Assembly: GCA_029379385.1 (NCBI GenBank)
Contig: CM055607.1
Location: 744,001 to 808,000, forward strand
Direction: 5' to 3'
Length of the DNA: 64,000 bases
From: Quillaja saponaria
Lineage: Eukaryota; Streptophyta; Magnoliopsida; Fabales; Quillajaceae
Shown: positions 1-11,276 of the stretch, piece by piece
How the letters are laid out: the number at the start of each line of letters is the position of its first letter
Position numbering within the stretch: the first letter of the stretch is position 1
Position numbers and translations under genes: made by a program
Notes under the pieces: model-generated
The model's database searches: none
What the model saw: only the letters and a program-made list of their open reading frames with translations
Told to the model about the DNA's origin: nothing

Positions 1-50
1 ATTTGAAGATATACAACAACGGCTTGAATTTACCAGCAGATACATCATAG
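1..50 (+). CDS. 3' end of an upstream 2OG-Fe(II) dioxygenase copy (partial)
   Basis: The window opens inside the last exon of another copy of the dioxygenase found intact at 13527-16965. Read from base 3, the codons run to a TAG at 48-50 and give the same C-terminal tail (ending LNLPADTS) with one or two substitutions. Only the last 15 codons and the stop are visible, so whether the rest of the gene is intact lies outside the window. As in the other two copies, it is tail-to-tail with a minus-strand RDR. This shows that the dioxygenase and RDR were duplicated together. Confidence 0.8.
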   Translation, partial: LKIYNNGLNLPADTS

Positions 51-354
51 CTTTATCTCCTCCAAAGATCTCATAAGAGAATACGATCCACTAACTAAAT
101 GTTTAGTTATACATAATGTTTCAACTCCTTGAGTTCACATTTTCCAGATATACATACATACATACATACATAAAAAAAGGACTTGGACATTTGCACCAAT
201 ATACAGGTAAACCATAGCCTAGAAAGAAGCAGTCAAATCATCGGAAAAAACTAACAAAACCATTACTCTACAGATCGATGCGGGAGGATTCCTACCACTA
301 TACAATTGTAGGTGGCACTGCTGGTTGTCCATTGGCTGCCACTACAACAGTATG

Positions 355-2473
355 TTACCAACAAAACATCTCCCGCAGCACAGAAGGGTGACATGTTAGA
401 AGTCTATCACCATGTATTGCAGCGTAAAGCTTCAAAAGAGCTGAACCTGCAACCTTCCAAGCAAATTTACATTTTTCCACTCCTGCATGCTTGGCATAGT
501 CGTAGGTGATGTTATATATTGCGAGAGCCTCATTATATATTCCTTCCATGCTTTTTGGGCTTACCTCCAACTCATCAGCTTCATACAATATCTATGCAAA
601 AAAGACAATTAACAAAGTTACACAGGTGGCTTATATATATATATAGCTAGACAGTTACAAGACATTCCCATCCGCAGATTGCTGTTTTCACCAAATGAAA
701 GATGTACGATCATAAAAACAACATAAATCATAAACTTACCTTCTTGTACTTCTTTATCACCCCATCTTTGATCTCTGGATTATCATGCTGACATGCATTT
801 GTCATATCCTCCCTGTATCTTTTGTAGAGTGTACCCCACTTGTCCAAGCAGGATTTAGGCAGTTCGATGTCAAAGCATGGAAGTTTTTTAACTTCTATTA
901 GCATACAGAAAGAATGAGAGAAAAGAGTCAAATTATCACAAAAGGCAGGAAATCAAATATTATGTAGTATGGAAGATCAAATTTGCATGTCAATGGAGCA
1001 AACATTAATCCAAAAATAAAGTAAAACGTGCCATTACTTTTTTTTGCTAGAAAACATTACCTTTAGTCAAGTGCTGGTCAGTTTGAAAAGACACGACTCT
1101 ATCATAAATTTTTCCTAGGACGGAGGTTGAGTAAAATGAACTATCCCTTTCCATGTAATGTGGAAACATGTCTACCTTCAACTCTTTAGGAACGTCAACC
1201 TGCAAGCATGTTCCAAAAATATTTCTGACTGAAGTCGGAAAAGAGATAGTCAACACAGACCTTGGGCTGGTCAATGTGAAAATTGAATATTGATACTGGA
1301 AGAGCACTTTGGTGCAATAGCCCCGAGTATCATAGACGCATGTTTTAGACAAGTTGACTTAAGCCAATCATCATGATTAAGTTGTTCCTGCCAACAGTTA
1401 TACACTCATTGCCTCGTTATGTTGTCTTCTTTTGATAATATCATCTCTAAAAGTTGTTAAATCTTTCAGTTACTTATTATTCAATCAGAAATAGCAGATT
1501 GTCTCCTTCCCATACAATTGAGACACTGAATTTGTCATTCAGTGGAATGTGGAAGCCCTCGGGTAAGTCTATCGGTAACTAAAGCAGCGCCAAAGGTTTT
1601 GACAGCGAAGGGCATTGTGAGATCCAAAAAGGCTCGACAGCACAAATAATATCATAGCATCCAACTGACACATTTATGATCTAGTATTTCCTGGTTAGAA
1701 ACTGATGAAAAGGTACACAACTAACCTTTTTTCCTCCTTTTTTTGGAGCATCCAGAGCCTCATAGTATATGTCAATCAACTTAAATAATTTTTTCTTCCC
1801 GCGCTCTTGTTCTTCCATAGAAACATTCTTGGGAGTTAAAAGTCGATCCATTAGTGCTACCCAGCTTCCAGCAGCCTCAGCTACCGCATAACTGAAATTA
1901 GTTCACATTTTTAAGTAGCATCATGGAACCAAAATGAGTGAGTTCTTAGAAATCCACGTCAACTATTTTGCATATAAAAACTTCAGATTTTGGGACCAAG
2001 ATATCTTCTATGATAGATAACTAACATAGATCCATCTTTGCTTCTAAGGTCTAAGACATAAGAGGTGGAGTTTCTTAGGTTAATGCATAGTTCATATGTT
2101 CACATCTTCAAGAGTAATAAATAAACATGTCGGTCTAATATACAAGATTCATTTTTTCTGTCACAGAATATTTGAGATCTAACAATCAAATGGAATTCCG
2201 ATTGCCAAAGTCCAATCAAATTTTTGAAAACAAGAATTTGTAAACTAGGGCATTCCTTTGGTTGCATATATAGCAGGAACAACATAAAACAGGTCTACTT
2301 TTTAACTTAATTGTGTACCTGGGTTGAAACCTAGTTGACAAGAATAGTTCAAAGAGTTCTTCTTCAAGTTTCTCATCTGAAGGCAATCTAACTTCCCTCG
2401 AATTGACATCACCCACATTACTAGTTACAGAATTCGGCATCCATGACTCACTCCTTTTGAAATGCGCTAATAG
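355..2473 (-). pseudogene. RDR3/4/5: RDR gamma-clade gene, C-terminal stub (5 exons)
   Basis: Five minus-strand exons match the last five exons of the RDR at 17263-27917: 2319-2473, 1726-1891, 1061-1199, 740-894 and 355-591, with identical lengths (155, 166, 139, 155, 237) and GT-AG borders. They stay in frame and keep the family signatures LFKLIDxYYEALDAPKK and FPHYMERD, and end MFCW then TAA. The exon with the catalytic DFDGD motif and everything 5' of it are missing, because homology stops at 3209 and unrelated DNA follows. It therefore cannot encode a polymerase. The exons are still open, so the loss may be recent. It resembles the copy at 17-20 kb more than the one at 47-50 kb. A transcript starting in the foreign DNA could still include these exons, but nothing seen here supports that. 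Confidence 0.85.
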
Positions 2474-3209
2474 CTGAAACAATGCAACATAGAACTGATC
2501 ACTTTCAAAAGTGTTTCAAGTTCGACAGAAAATTACATGACGACAAAAATTGTGATAAAATTACTCAATGTTTATTATGAAAATCTAGTTTTTTTACATA
2601 GGTTTGGAAATTTTTATGTCATTCCAATATAATCATCATCAGTATCAAACAAGCTGAAGAAGAAAAAGTTGAAAAACTTCTTAGTATGTCATGCCTCAGA
2701 CAGAACTATCAAGAAGGGAAATAGTATGTTGATGCACAATGTTATGGAGAAAAACTAACTATATTCCTTACTATTTTACTCAAGTTGAGCGTAATGGCTT
2801 TTCAAAAGTGGTACCATTTCAGTTCCATGTAATGTTAATTCAAAGTGCACAACACACATCTGTACTATATCTTCTGTGCACAAAATGCAAATTTTTGGTG
2901 TATCTACTATTAACATTATTCCTAATCCCGTTGCATTACTAAGATCAGATTAATATATCTATTTCTTCACAAGCATCCAACATGCTGATTTAGGGACTCA
3001 ATAGTCCTGAAGATTTAGGACAAATCAAAAACTAACACAAGATGCAACACTGTTGATGTTAATCTTATCAGACTGCAGGAATGGTATCAAGTTTTATTCA
3101 TTCTGTACTGGTTATAGAGCTCCTAATTGGCATATAATTTTAATAATGATAAACCTGAATCAATCTACATATGTAGCAAATAAAACCACAACGACTTGAC
3201 CAGTATGGC

Positions 3210-3440
3210 AGACATGAGGGTAACTGGAAATAGTGTCCAACATGAGGGTGGACCCACTAAGGTAGTTACCAATTTTAAGGAGTTGGTCCATCAATATAAA
3301 GCCTACCGACTCTGCGGGGGAGATTAGTATTTTTGTTCCTTGTGAGCTACAGCTTAATTTTTGTAAGACTGTCAGATAAAGTTTTATTTTTATTTTTTCT
3401 ACTTATATTTGTGGTACAACACGCACAACTTATTCTAACA
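3210..3440. mobile_element. Possible truncated LTR remnant at the duplication breakpoint
   Basis: The sequence directly after the breakpoint is unlike its surroundings. It has a TATA-like 'aatataaag' near 3295, a T-rich stretch, and ends near 3440 with 'ttattctaaca', the kind of end seen in Copia-type LTRs. No TG start, no primer-binding site of the usual tRNA-Met form and no target-site duplication could be found. A solo or truncated LTR is one reading; plain intergenic DNA is another. Confidence 0.22.
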
Positions 3441-3638
3441 CAGCAACATAGATTGGGTCGACATGGATCTGTCTGTTGATCCTATTTACATTTATGTTAC
3501 GAATCAGAAACCCCACGACCCACTCATTCCTTCCCACTTTCCTGTTTCCAGTTTCCAGTTTCCAGTTTCAGAGCCTTTTTGTCTTACATTTCATCTAACC
3601 ATAATCCTAACCTCCAGTCGGGAGAAGGGTGAACGGAG

Positions 3639-5354
3639 ATGTCGCAGCTTGTTGAATCAAAATCAGAACCAGAACCCGTTGTGTTGGTGATTTTGTCCCA
3701 TCGTCATCCGTTTGAAAAATCATGTCCGCACACGATTCATGCAGTAAACGTCTCCTCCTTCTCCAGGGGCTCTGCATATAATTCGATGCCGATGCCACTG
3801 CCCCTACCCCTGCCCCGTCCAATAATTCGATTAGACGCAACCTTTCCTCGTTTTATGAAATTTGTTTTTATGGATTCCAAGCTGTATATGTTCGGCGGTT
3901 TTGTTGGCAACGGCTTGAGAACTAGAAGCTCGTATGCTACGTATTTCCTCGAATTCTCCGATTTGTTGTTAACCAAGTTGTCTAGCATGAAATGTTACCG
4001 TTCTATGAAAATTTCTGTTAATTCGGCATATCTAGAGAAAGGTCCCAAACTTAATGCTCCAAAACATTATTGTCTTCCAATTCCTTCTTCATCTAAGATC
4101 TTTGTAGTACCCGACTGTGAACCCAGCGGATTATTTCCCGAAACCCAAGTTTGAGTTTTTTAATGTTAGTGATTTTAATTCTTCTTCGTCATGGATTCTG
4201 ATGGGGGAGGGGGAGATGCCTTTTCCTATTGCTAAAGACTTGGATAGTTTTGCTTATAAGATATTATGCTGTGCTGCCTGTGATTCTGAACTCATAATCA
4301 GAACTGGAAGAGTGGGAACTTCTATATTCAATACCGATAAGCGAGGTGAACTGTTTGTGTACGGGTCGGTTTAATTTAGATAGCGATAATTTTTTGAACT
4401 GAATCGAAATTTTTGAGTAATAAAATTTATGAATTGAACCGAACAAAAAATAGTTATTACCCGAATTTATCCGAACAAAAAAAATATGACTAGTTCGGTT
4501 CGGGTATTCGATTACCCGAAAATTATCAATATTTCACTAAAATTAATGTAAAAATTATAATTTTTTGTTTTTGAACCTCATACTTTTTAAATTCATTATT
4601 TATTATAAAAAAATTACAAAAATATAATATATTAACATATTCAACACAAAAAAAATATAAAATTATAATTTAATACAACAATACAATAAAAATAACAAAA
4701 AAAAAATTATATATTTTGATTTTCCGGTAATCACGGGTACCCGTGTGCCCTTTACCTCACTACCCGTAACCAAACCAAAAATAATGGGTGTTAAATTTAA
4801 CTATCCGAACCGAATAAGAAAAATACCCGAATTTAATCGATTCGGTTCGGATATTCGGTTATCCCGGGTTCATTGTACAGCCCTAAGGTGACGGGTGGAA
4901 GTCTGTTGGAAAAGAATTTCCAAAATTCTTTGCCGACCTGCCTGAGTTAGTTGGCCGAAGATGGTTTTATTAACTGCCCTCTGGAATAGGAGAGCAGAAT
5001 CCTTACAATTTGTATGGGCCCGGAATTGAATATCCTTTTCCTGCCAAGTACACTACAAAACTGGAACTGGACTACGGGCATTTCTGTTTCAACAATATGG
5101 TTCATCTAGGCAATCAAAAGTTTTGCATTTTAAGACAATCCGTAGAGCATGATGACAGAAGATTTCTCATGAAGCAATTCAAGTTCGACGTTCTTGAGCT
5201 TCCACACCATGTTCATGATTCCCCAAATGACAATGACAATGACAACAACAACAACATCAACATCAAAAGCTCGGTCAAGTTTTGCTCCTCGTCGCATTAT
5301 TACGTGCCATTCCACACTATGGACTCCTACCTAGCTTATTCCATCTTCCCTGCG
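3639..5354 (+). pseudogene. Kelch-repeat protein gene, frameshifted and MITE-interrupted
   Basis: From the ATG at 3639 a frame runs to 4154 and contains a kelch-like blade: KLYMFGG near residue 85, later IPSSSKIFVVPDC. Around 4110-4130 the frame shifts by one: the continuation NPADYFPKPKFEFF reads in another frame from 4117. That frame is then broken at about 4345 by a 0.54-kb AT-rich element (4350-4885). Protein-like sequence resumes after it (FADLPELVGRRW) and a third open stretch, 5010-5354, includes a low-complexity Asp/Asn tract and ends at a GTAAGT donor at 5354. The N-terminus is also low in complexity (a Pro/Leu run). No F-box was recognised. Plant kelch proteins of this sort are often F-box adaptors, but that is not shown here. 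One frameshift plus an insertion in an exon makes this a probable pseudogene. Confidence 0.5.
4350..4885. mobile_element. hAT-like MITE inserted in the kelch gene remnant
   Basis: The coding sequence 'gAGGTGA' at 4343-4349 recurs as 'aAGGTGA' at 4885-4891, flanking about 536 bp of very AT-rich sequence with no ORF. The right end reads inward as tagggctgtacaatgaaccc. The left end has the degenerate counterpart actgtttgtgtacggg. Sub-terminal 'ggttcgg(a/g)tattcg' motifs occur in both orientations. A 6-8 bp target duplication and TAGGGCTGTACA-type ends fit a non-autonomous hAT element. The ends are imperfect, so the superfamily is tentative. Confidence 0.55.
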
Positions 5355-5422
5355 TAAGTTTCAGTTGCATTTATTTGATTTTTCTTCCCTGCTTAAGTTT
5401 CAGTTGCATTTATTTGATTTTG
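5345..5422 (+). repeat. 39-bp tandem duplication spanning a splice donor
   Basis: Two adjacent copies of a 39-bp unit beginning 'cttccctgc' start at 5345 and 5384. The first has 'tgcgtaagttt', a good donor for the kelch exon; the second has 'tgcttaagttt', so the GT is lost. Confidence 0.75.
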
Positions 5423-5755
5423 CATTCTATTTTTCTATCTAAATTTATAGTAAGGTTGGTTAGATAGGTCCATTTTTTGCTTTTGGACTAAGTTAACAGC
5501 CACAAGTTAGATATAAGTGTGTTAATTAATAACAGTTTCTACTTTCTAGAGTAAAAGTTAGTCGGTTAATTTTGATGGCTTCCGAGTACCTGAAGCAAAA
5601 TATTAGTTGAATTGAGTTTGGTTCGTCTTTTTTAGAGTTCACTTTATTGAACAGGAAGAGAACTTTCGTGCTTTTTGTGTTTTAATATTGATTAATGAGT
5701 TAGTTTAATATGACAATAGTGTGACTGTTTAATCTTTCAATATACATGTTGGAAC

Positions 5756-6099
5756 AGAAACCAAAACTGGGGGGAGATAGCTGCTATATATGGACAGAAT
5801 GATTACAAAAGAGAAGGTACTAAAACAGGTGTTGATGAGAAGCCATCTAGTGATCAGTTCACGACGATACTAAACAAGAAATAGTTGATGAACTGTTGGC
5901 TTTTACTAATACATCAGGCAATGTCAAAGTGAGTGCTGAGAAAATATTTGCTGAACTTTTGAAGATTTCAGACTTACAAGAGTCGGAACTAATTCTAGCT
6001 TATGATGTGCTCACTAGTGATGAAAGAAAGTTTGAATCGTTTATGGCGCTTCCTCATCATCTCAGGAAGCGATATGTAACGATGCAGATTAAGAAATGA
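5756..6099 (+). pseudogene. Fragment resembling the C-terminus of a Myb/SANT-like plant protein
   Basis: After an intron of about 400 bp, an open stretch starts near 5760 (NQNWGEIAAIYGQND) and runs to a TAG at 5882-5884. Overlapping it in another frame, TKQEIVDELL starts near 5869 and continues uninterrupted to a stop after residues ending YVTMQIKK. The latter half (ELILAYDVLTSDERKFESF, then ALPHHLRKRYV) resembles the conserved tail of the Myb/SANT-like, transposase-derived protein family common in plants, where '(D)xLxxDERKxxxFxALxxxLRK' recurs. The frame change between the halves suggests a broken copy. It could instead be the tail of the upstream kelch-type gene. The family call rests on a short motif and is weak. 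Confidence 0.3.
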
Positions 6100-6109
6100 T
6101 CTGTTTACA

Positions 6110-8100
6110 GGCATTTATTTTTGACAATTTTCTGGTTTGATACGATGATATGCAAGCCTTTTGACTAGCTCGTTAAATAGTCATTTTGTAGCTAGTGTGT
6201 CAGTCACACGGGTTTGTGACTATGATTTATCTTTCCATTTTGTTAAACTATTATATTATTACTTATTATTATAGTATGCAAATTCATTGCTAAAGAGATT
6301 GACCTTTATCTATGAAAGTTACATCCACAATGATCGATTTTTGGGTGATTGTTGAAAGTTATCTCTCAAATCCTTATTTTTGTACAGTCCTAAAGATTGT
6401 TCTCATACTTGCAAATTCTTTAATGTGGGACATAGTGTACGAAATTGTATGCTGCTAATCTGGCCTATTCTTGCAGCAATTTCCTCCCTTCTGTGAAAAA
6501 TGTAGTCAAGCATTTGTGGGCCACAGCTGTCTGCAAGTAAATTGACAGAGTCTCAAAAACACACCGTAACCTTTCCAAGCTCGTGGTGGTAATTCGTGAC
6601 CATGCCAAAATAACTTCTGCTCTATCCTTTGTTTAAGAGACACACCACACCTTGACGAGCAGCTGAAGCTTGCATTATCACACAAGCCAATATGCAGATT
6701 GAGAGAGACCTCAGAATGTGTTTTTATGTGGGACAAACAACTCACAAATAATTAGAAGGCTTGGATGAGAATGTATCTTTAGCTACAATTATAAAAGTTG
6801 GTGATGATCTTCAATGAAGACAAAGAAGAGTGCAGTCACTCAACAAAAGCTTAAAACGGTGCCCAAAATTGAGATTACATTCCAAGGACCAAAACTTTAG
6901 TTTGTATACCTGACAAACTTTATTTACCGTGAGAAAGCATTTCAAGACAGACAGAAAAGTTAAGCAAATCGATGCATGGTGTTGGTATTGTTACTGGATC
7001 AGTGAAGGCACCTGTTGTCAAACCCCTAGCAATGCTTCCAGGAAAGGTGCTATTCCCTTGATGCTCTCTGTAAGTAAATCAAGCTCCTTATGCCTATGCA
7101 TGAGTTTTAGATCTTGTAGAAAAGCTTCAGCATTTAAGAGTTTAGTCCTTAAAAATATATGGAATTTCAGAATGAGTGATTTAGGCTGATTTCTTTCTTT
7201 TCCCTCACTAAAACTGCAGACAAGGTTTTAGATGCAGCTGAAGGAAGTTACTGAAAAACAAGCTCTTTCTGCCACCTCCAAGGCGGCAACCAGAATTATT
7301 ACCAAGACGTAAAGAAATAAATGTTCTTGATTAGTACCTAAGACTTGGACACAACTATTGTTGAAAATGAAATCAAAGATTGAGAATTGATACACATCAC
7401 TTAGAAAGTAAAATCTAGTATAGTAGCAGAATCCAATATACAGACTTTTGATTTTATATCAGACTGCAATTTACTGATTTGAGATAAAGTCTCTCTTGCC
7501 ACAAAATGATAGTTTGAATGAGTTATGCCAATTAACTTTGGCCCTTCACTGAAATTTGTGGAGTTAACACACAGGTCCAATGCCCATTTCCCTAAAGCTA
7601 GGAAAATGGAAATTCCAAAGATACCATTTTTTTTTTTTGGCAGCCTGCATATATACAAGTTTTGACAGTGTAGGCAATTACTAAAAATTTAGTAAGTATA
7701 TTTGTTTTGTTGTACAGTTCTGTTCTCCTTTTGGTAATAAAAAAGAAAAGAAAGTTTTGTTATTTGTATGACCATTTTGACTTCCTGAGCCGCCAGTCAC
7801 AACTCAACACCTTTTGTACAATTTGATCATATAATTGTGGCTTTCGTGGCTGCATATATATGCAATACTATATTTTCTATTTCTTTCTGGCTCCATTATA
7901 AATAGCAAAATTAACAAGAGAGTAATTGCCTGGATGATGCTTTTACTCATATATATAATTGTCCAACCGGAAAATTAAAGTATTAAACTTGTTTATATAT
8001 ATATAGACATATACAAACACATTATATAAATGTGTTGCACTTTCTGTCTTTTTATATAAAATAATTATTATTATTATTATAAAAATAAAAATAAAGGTGT
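6110..8100. other. Intergenic, with a possible zinc-knuckle remnant
   Basis: No gene model could be supported. At 6478-6537 (+) a short stretch translates as FPPFCEKCSQ, then VGHSCLQ. This recalls the CxxCxxxxGHxxxxC knuckle found in DUF4283/LINE-type plant retroelement ORFs, but it lacks context. The remainder is AT-rich without codon structure. Confidence 0.3.
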
Positions 8101-8108
8101 CAAACCTC

Positions 8109-8116
8109 TATATATA
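8109..8116 (+). promoter_or_regulatory. Candidate TATA box of the RING-H2 gene
   Basis: 'tatatata' in the context 'cctctatatatatttt', about 100 bp before the ATG at 8215, would place transcription start near 8140 and a leader of about 75 nt. Other TA-rich runs (7895, 8184-8205) are competing candidates. Confidence 0.3.
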
Positions 8117-8214
8117 TTTTGCTCTGCATTTCATTTGTACAATGTAAAGAAGCTAGAAAGGTTCAGACTTGAGAGTCATCAACTTATATATATATATATA
8201 TATATCCAACAGCC

Positions 8215-8580
8215 ATGGCAATGATGACCACTCCCACTATCTCTTCATCAATCTCAAACAACTATTTAATCGATATGAGTTTCGACCTCGATGAGGCTCT
8301 TGCTATGGCGGAGGAATCATGTCGTCGGGTGGCGACGACCAATACCTTTGTGTCTAACTTGCCTACGGTGGTTCTTCCAGCTCATGATCAGGATAGTGAT
8401 GTTTGCTCCGTTTGCATGGAGGGCTTCCACGGCCATGTGACGTCCAGCAGTGGCTGTGATCGGAGTAACAAACGAGTACCGTGTGGACACGTGTACCATG
8501 CAAATTGCATAGCCTCCTGGCTTTCATATTCTAATTCTTGCCCTCTTTGCCGGTGCAAAATCTCCCTTGAATATGATTAA
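8215..8580 (+). CDS. Small RING-H2 finger protein (putative E3 ubiquitin ligase)
   Basis: An intronless frame of 121 aa with a good plant start context (gccATGgc). The C-terminal half carries a complete RING-H2 domain: Cys64 and Cys67, a long loop, Cys90, His92, His95, Cys98, Cys109 and Cys112, with the Trp102 typical of E2-contacting RINGs. The N-terminal 60 residues are Ser/Thr-rich and acidic, with no membrane segment. Proteins of this build usually act as single-subunit ubiquitin ligases that recruit an E2; the substrate cannot be inferred. A partial duplicate of its last 22 codons and 3' flank lies at 11208. There is no frameshift or missing ligand, so the gene appears functional. The ATG at 8221 is an alternative start. 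Confidence 0.88.
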   Translation: MAMMTTPTISSSISNNYLIDMSFDLDEALAMAEESCRRVATTNTFVSNLPTVVLPAHDQDSDVCSVCMEGFHGHVTSSSGCDRSNKRVPCGHVYHANCIASWLSYSNSCPLCRCKISLEYD

Positions 8581-9430
8581 TGGCAGATATAGATAGTTTC
8601 TATTTTAAATTTTGCTAGTATTGTTCAATTGGTTTTGCTTGGTCAGATAAATATCTTCATATTCTTAATTTCTTATTTATTTATTTATTTATTTATTTTT
8701 ATGGATTGAGATATTTATTAAGCTAATTTGTCTCATGATTTAATACAAGATTTTATTTTATTTTCCTAAGGAGTACTTTTTTTTAAATTCAAGTTAAATT
8801 AACATATATGTATTTAGTGCATCACAATTAACGAATTGTTATTTTTAATAATTACTCTTATTGTATAATCTTTGAAGGGAAGGATATTGGAGATACATTA
8901 ATTTTGTATAGCAACTTGCAATCAGTGTGAAGTATTAACTAGAAATGCAACCGTCATACAATATACTTGTCGATATGTCCCATTTGCATTGATGTTGCAC
9001 AACTTGCGTGTAGGGTATGACTTGGAATTAAAAGAAGAAACTACAAGCAGAAAACTTTAAATTAATTATGGCTAAGTTGACTACAAGAATATTGAATTTA
9101 TAATGGACAAGTGTTGTTAATTAATTAGCCATCTTTGATCAATAATTAAAACCATTGTTAAGTGTGGTAATGGTTGTTTCTATTTTAATGATTTTATATT
9201 TATAATACTTATTGTATTGAAATTTGAGCTACACAACTGACATAACGAATCTTTTTAATTTTCATGTTTTGTTGTTTTCAATTTTAGTGGTGTCGAATCA
9301 AGAGGGAAATAAATAAATTGGTTCAGTTCCAATAAACTCGTCCTAATAGTTGGCTCAAATCAAATCTGATTTCACATAAATACTAAAATAAATTCAGGGG
9401 TTTCTTGAGAGGTCTGGCTTTGTCCCACTT
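8581..9430. repeat. 3' flank of RING gene, duplicated at about 11277-12235
   Basis: The AT-rich DNA after the RING stop recurs about 2.7 kb downstream, with recognisable blocks such as 'gatttaatacaagatttt', 'tgcatcacaattaac' and 'ggctaagttgactac'. Small indels separate the copies. Neither copy holds a gene. Confidence 0.75.
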
Positions 9431-9724
9431 TTTTATTGGCCGAAAAAGAGAATAACGTGCCAAACCATGAAGTTGTCTGGGGCCAGGAATGTGCTGATCA
9501 TAACCAATTTCACCCAACGTTACAAAAATTGGATTGGTAAGTGACTCAAAAAATTTATCGGGTCTTAGATCATTGATTCAACTTAAGTAGGATAGATGAT
9601 CGAACCAAATGACATCATAAATATATCTAAATATATATTTAAATATTATACACATTATATCATTTTTTATTAATTATAAATACTAAATGCATAAGAAAAC
9701 AAATAAAAAAATTATTATTTATTT

Positions 9725-10680
9725 AATATTCATTATCATAAGAAAATCAATTCACAAATAATCAAATATAATTATTAATAATTAATATGTCAATTCATTG
9801 ATTTATTGTGCATCATAATATTTAAGTTTTAACTTATGAATCAAAATAATAAATATAATATCAATATAAAATACAATTATTTAACTAATCTTTAATATAA
9901 AATACAAATATTTCACTAATGTAATAGTTTAACCCCAGTTTATAACCCTGTACTAGTTTTACTGGTTCTTACTATTTTTATCCATGTTGATATGTCTAAT
10001 CACCAAAATTGTTATTTGGTTCAACCTTATCTTGTCCGATTTGTCACCCGAGATACGGTCTAACCAATCCGACTTATTATTGGGTTGGTCCAGCTTTCAA
10101 AATCCACCAATTCACCGTTTTAGTAATTTTCCCTAATTATACAAATTATCCTCATCAAAAGTCTCCTGTGAGATATACGTCATTATAATTATTATTAATT
10201 CAATGTTCATTATAATAAGAAAATCAATTCACAAATAATTAATAGTTAATAAGTCAATTCATTGATTTATTGTGCATCACAATATTCAAGTTTTAACTTA
10301 TAAATCAAAATAATAAATATAATATCAATATAAAATAAAATTATTTAACTAATCTTTAATATAAAATATAAATATTTCACTAATCCTTAATACAAATAAT
10401 AAATTTTTATATAAAAAAAAACCCAGTTCGTAACCTTGTACCAGTTTTACCGGTTCTTCTGGTTCTTTCGATTCTTATTTTTTTTTATCGATTTTGATCT
10501 GTCTAATCACTAAAATGATTATTTGGTTCAATCTTGTCTGATTTATCACCCGAATGACGGTCCATCAATCCGACCAACCGGGTTAGTCTGGTTTTTAAAA
10601 TAAACCAACTCACCATTTTAGTAATTTTCCCAAAGTATACAAATTCTCCTCATCTAAAGCCTCCAGTAAGATATACAATT
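9725..10680. repeat. Two-unit tandem repeat of about 470 bp
   Basis: Unit 1 is about 9725-10175 and unit 2 about 10198-10680. Both contain 'aagaaaatcaattcacaaat', then 'gtcaattcattgatttattg', 'tttcactaat', and 'ccaattc/ccaactcacc(a/g)ttttagtaattttccc' near their ends. The divergence is visible but the order is fully conserved, so this is a direct duplication of noncoding DNA. No coding potential was seen. Confidence 0.78.
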
Positions 10681-11207
10681 TAGGGTTTCCTAACGGATGG
10701 CCTAAGAGTATTTGTTAAATTGTAATAAATATATTTTTTTGAAAATTAAAATTTTTAACAAATAATAATTTATGCATTAAAATTATAATCAACAACGGTA
10801 ATAAATGTTACAAATTTTCTATTTATAAAACCTTAACAAGTACCCTTAGGATACCGCTAAAAAAATCCTAAAACTTATTGATGCACTATCAATATATAAA
10901 TTTACAAACTATTAGTAAATAAAATTGTATCACTTCAACTCATTTAATTAAAAATTATATATGGTGGTTGGTGGTATACATGTTACTATTTTATCAATCT
11001 TTTATACTTATACTATACTAAAAGTATAAATACTTTTTTGGTGGCTTTTGATGTCATTTTATAATAAAATTCAATATCAAAGAAAAAGAAAATAACTACT
11101 CACTAAATGACACCATTTTATCCTTAAATAAAAGTTAAATTTTTCTTAAATCAATTTTTCCATCTTATTGTCTCTCTTTCTCATTCATCGAATCAATCAA
11201 TCAGTTA

Positions 11208-11276
11208 GCCTCCTGGCTTTCATATTCTAATTCTTGCCCTCTCTGCCGGTGCAAAATTTTCTTTGAATATGATTAA
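11208..11276 (+). pseudogene. Displaced tail of the RING-H2 gene
   Basis: 22 codons plus stop (ASWLSYSNSCPLC, then RCKIFFEYD) match residues 100-121 of the RING protein at 8215, with one change at Ser117-Leu118. Homology starts abruptly at 11208 and continues into the 3' flank. It lacks six of the eight zinc ligands and any start codon, so it is a duplicated gene end and not a gene. Confidence 0.8.

Larger units (their letters stand above)
1..3209. repeat. Segmental duplicate of 16915-20123 (and of about 47.1-50.3 kb)
   Basis: Near-identical to 16915-20123 and slightly less close to the third copy, through exons and introns alike. The homology ends inside an intron: both copies share the bases up to 'cagtatggc', after which this copy continues with 'agacatgag' and the other with 'caaatactt'. 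The right edge is therefore a rearrangement breakpoint. Confidence 0.88.
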
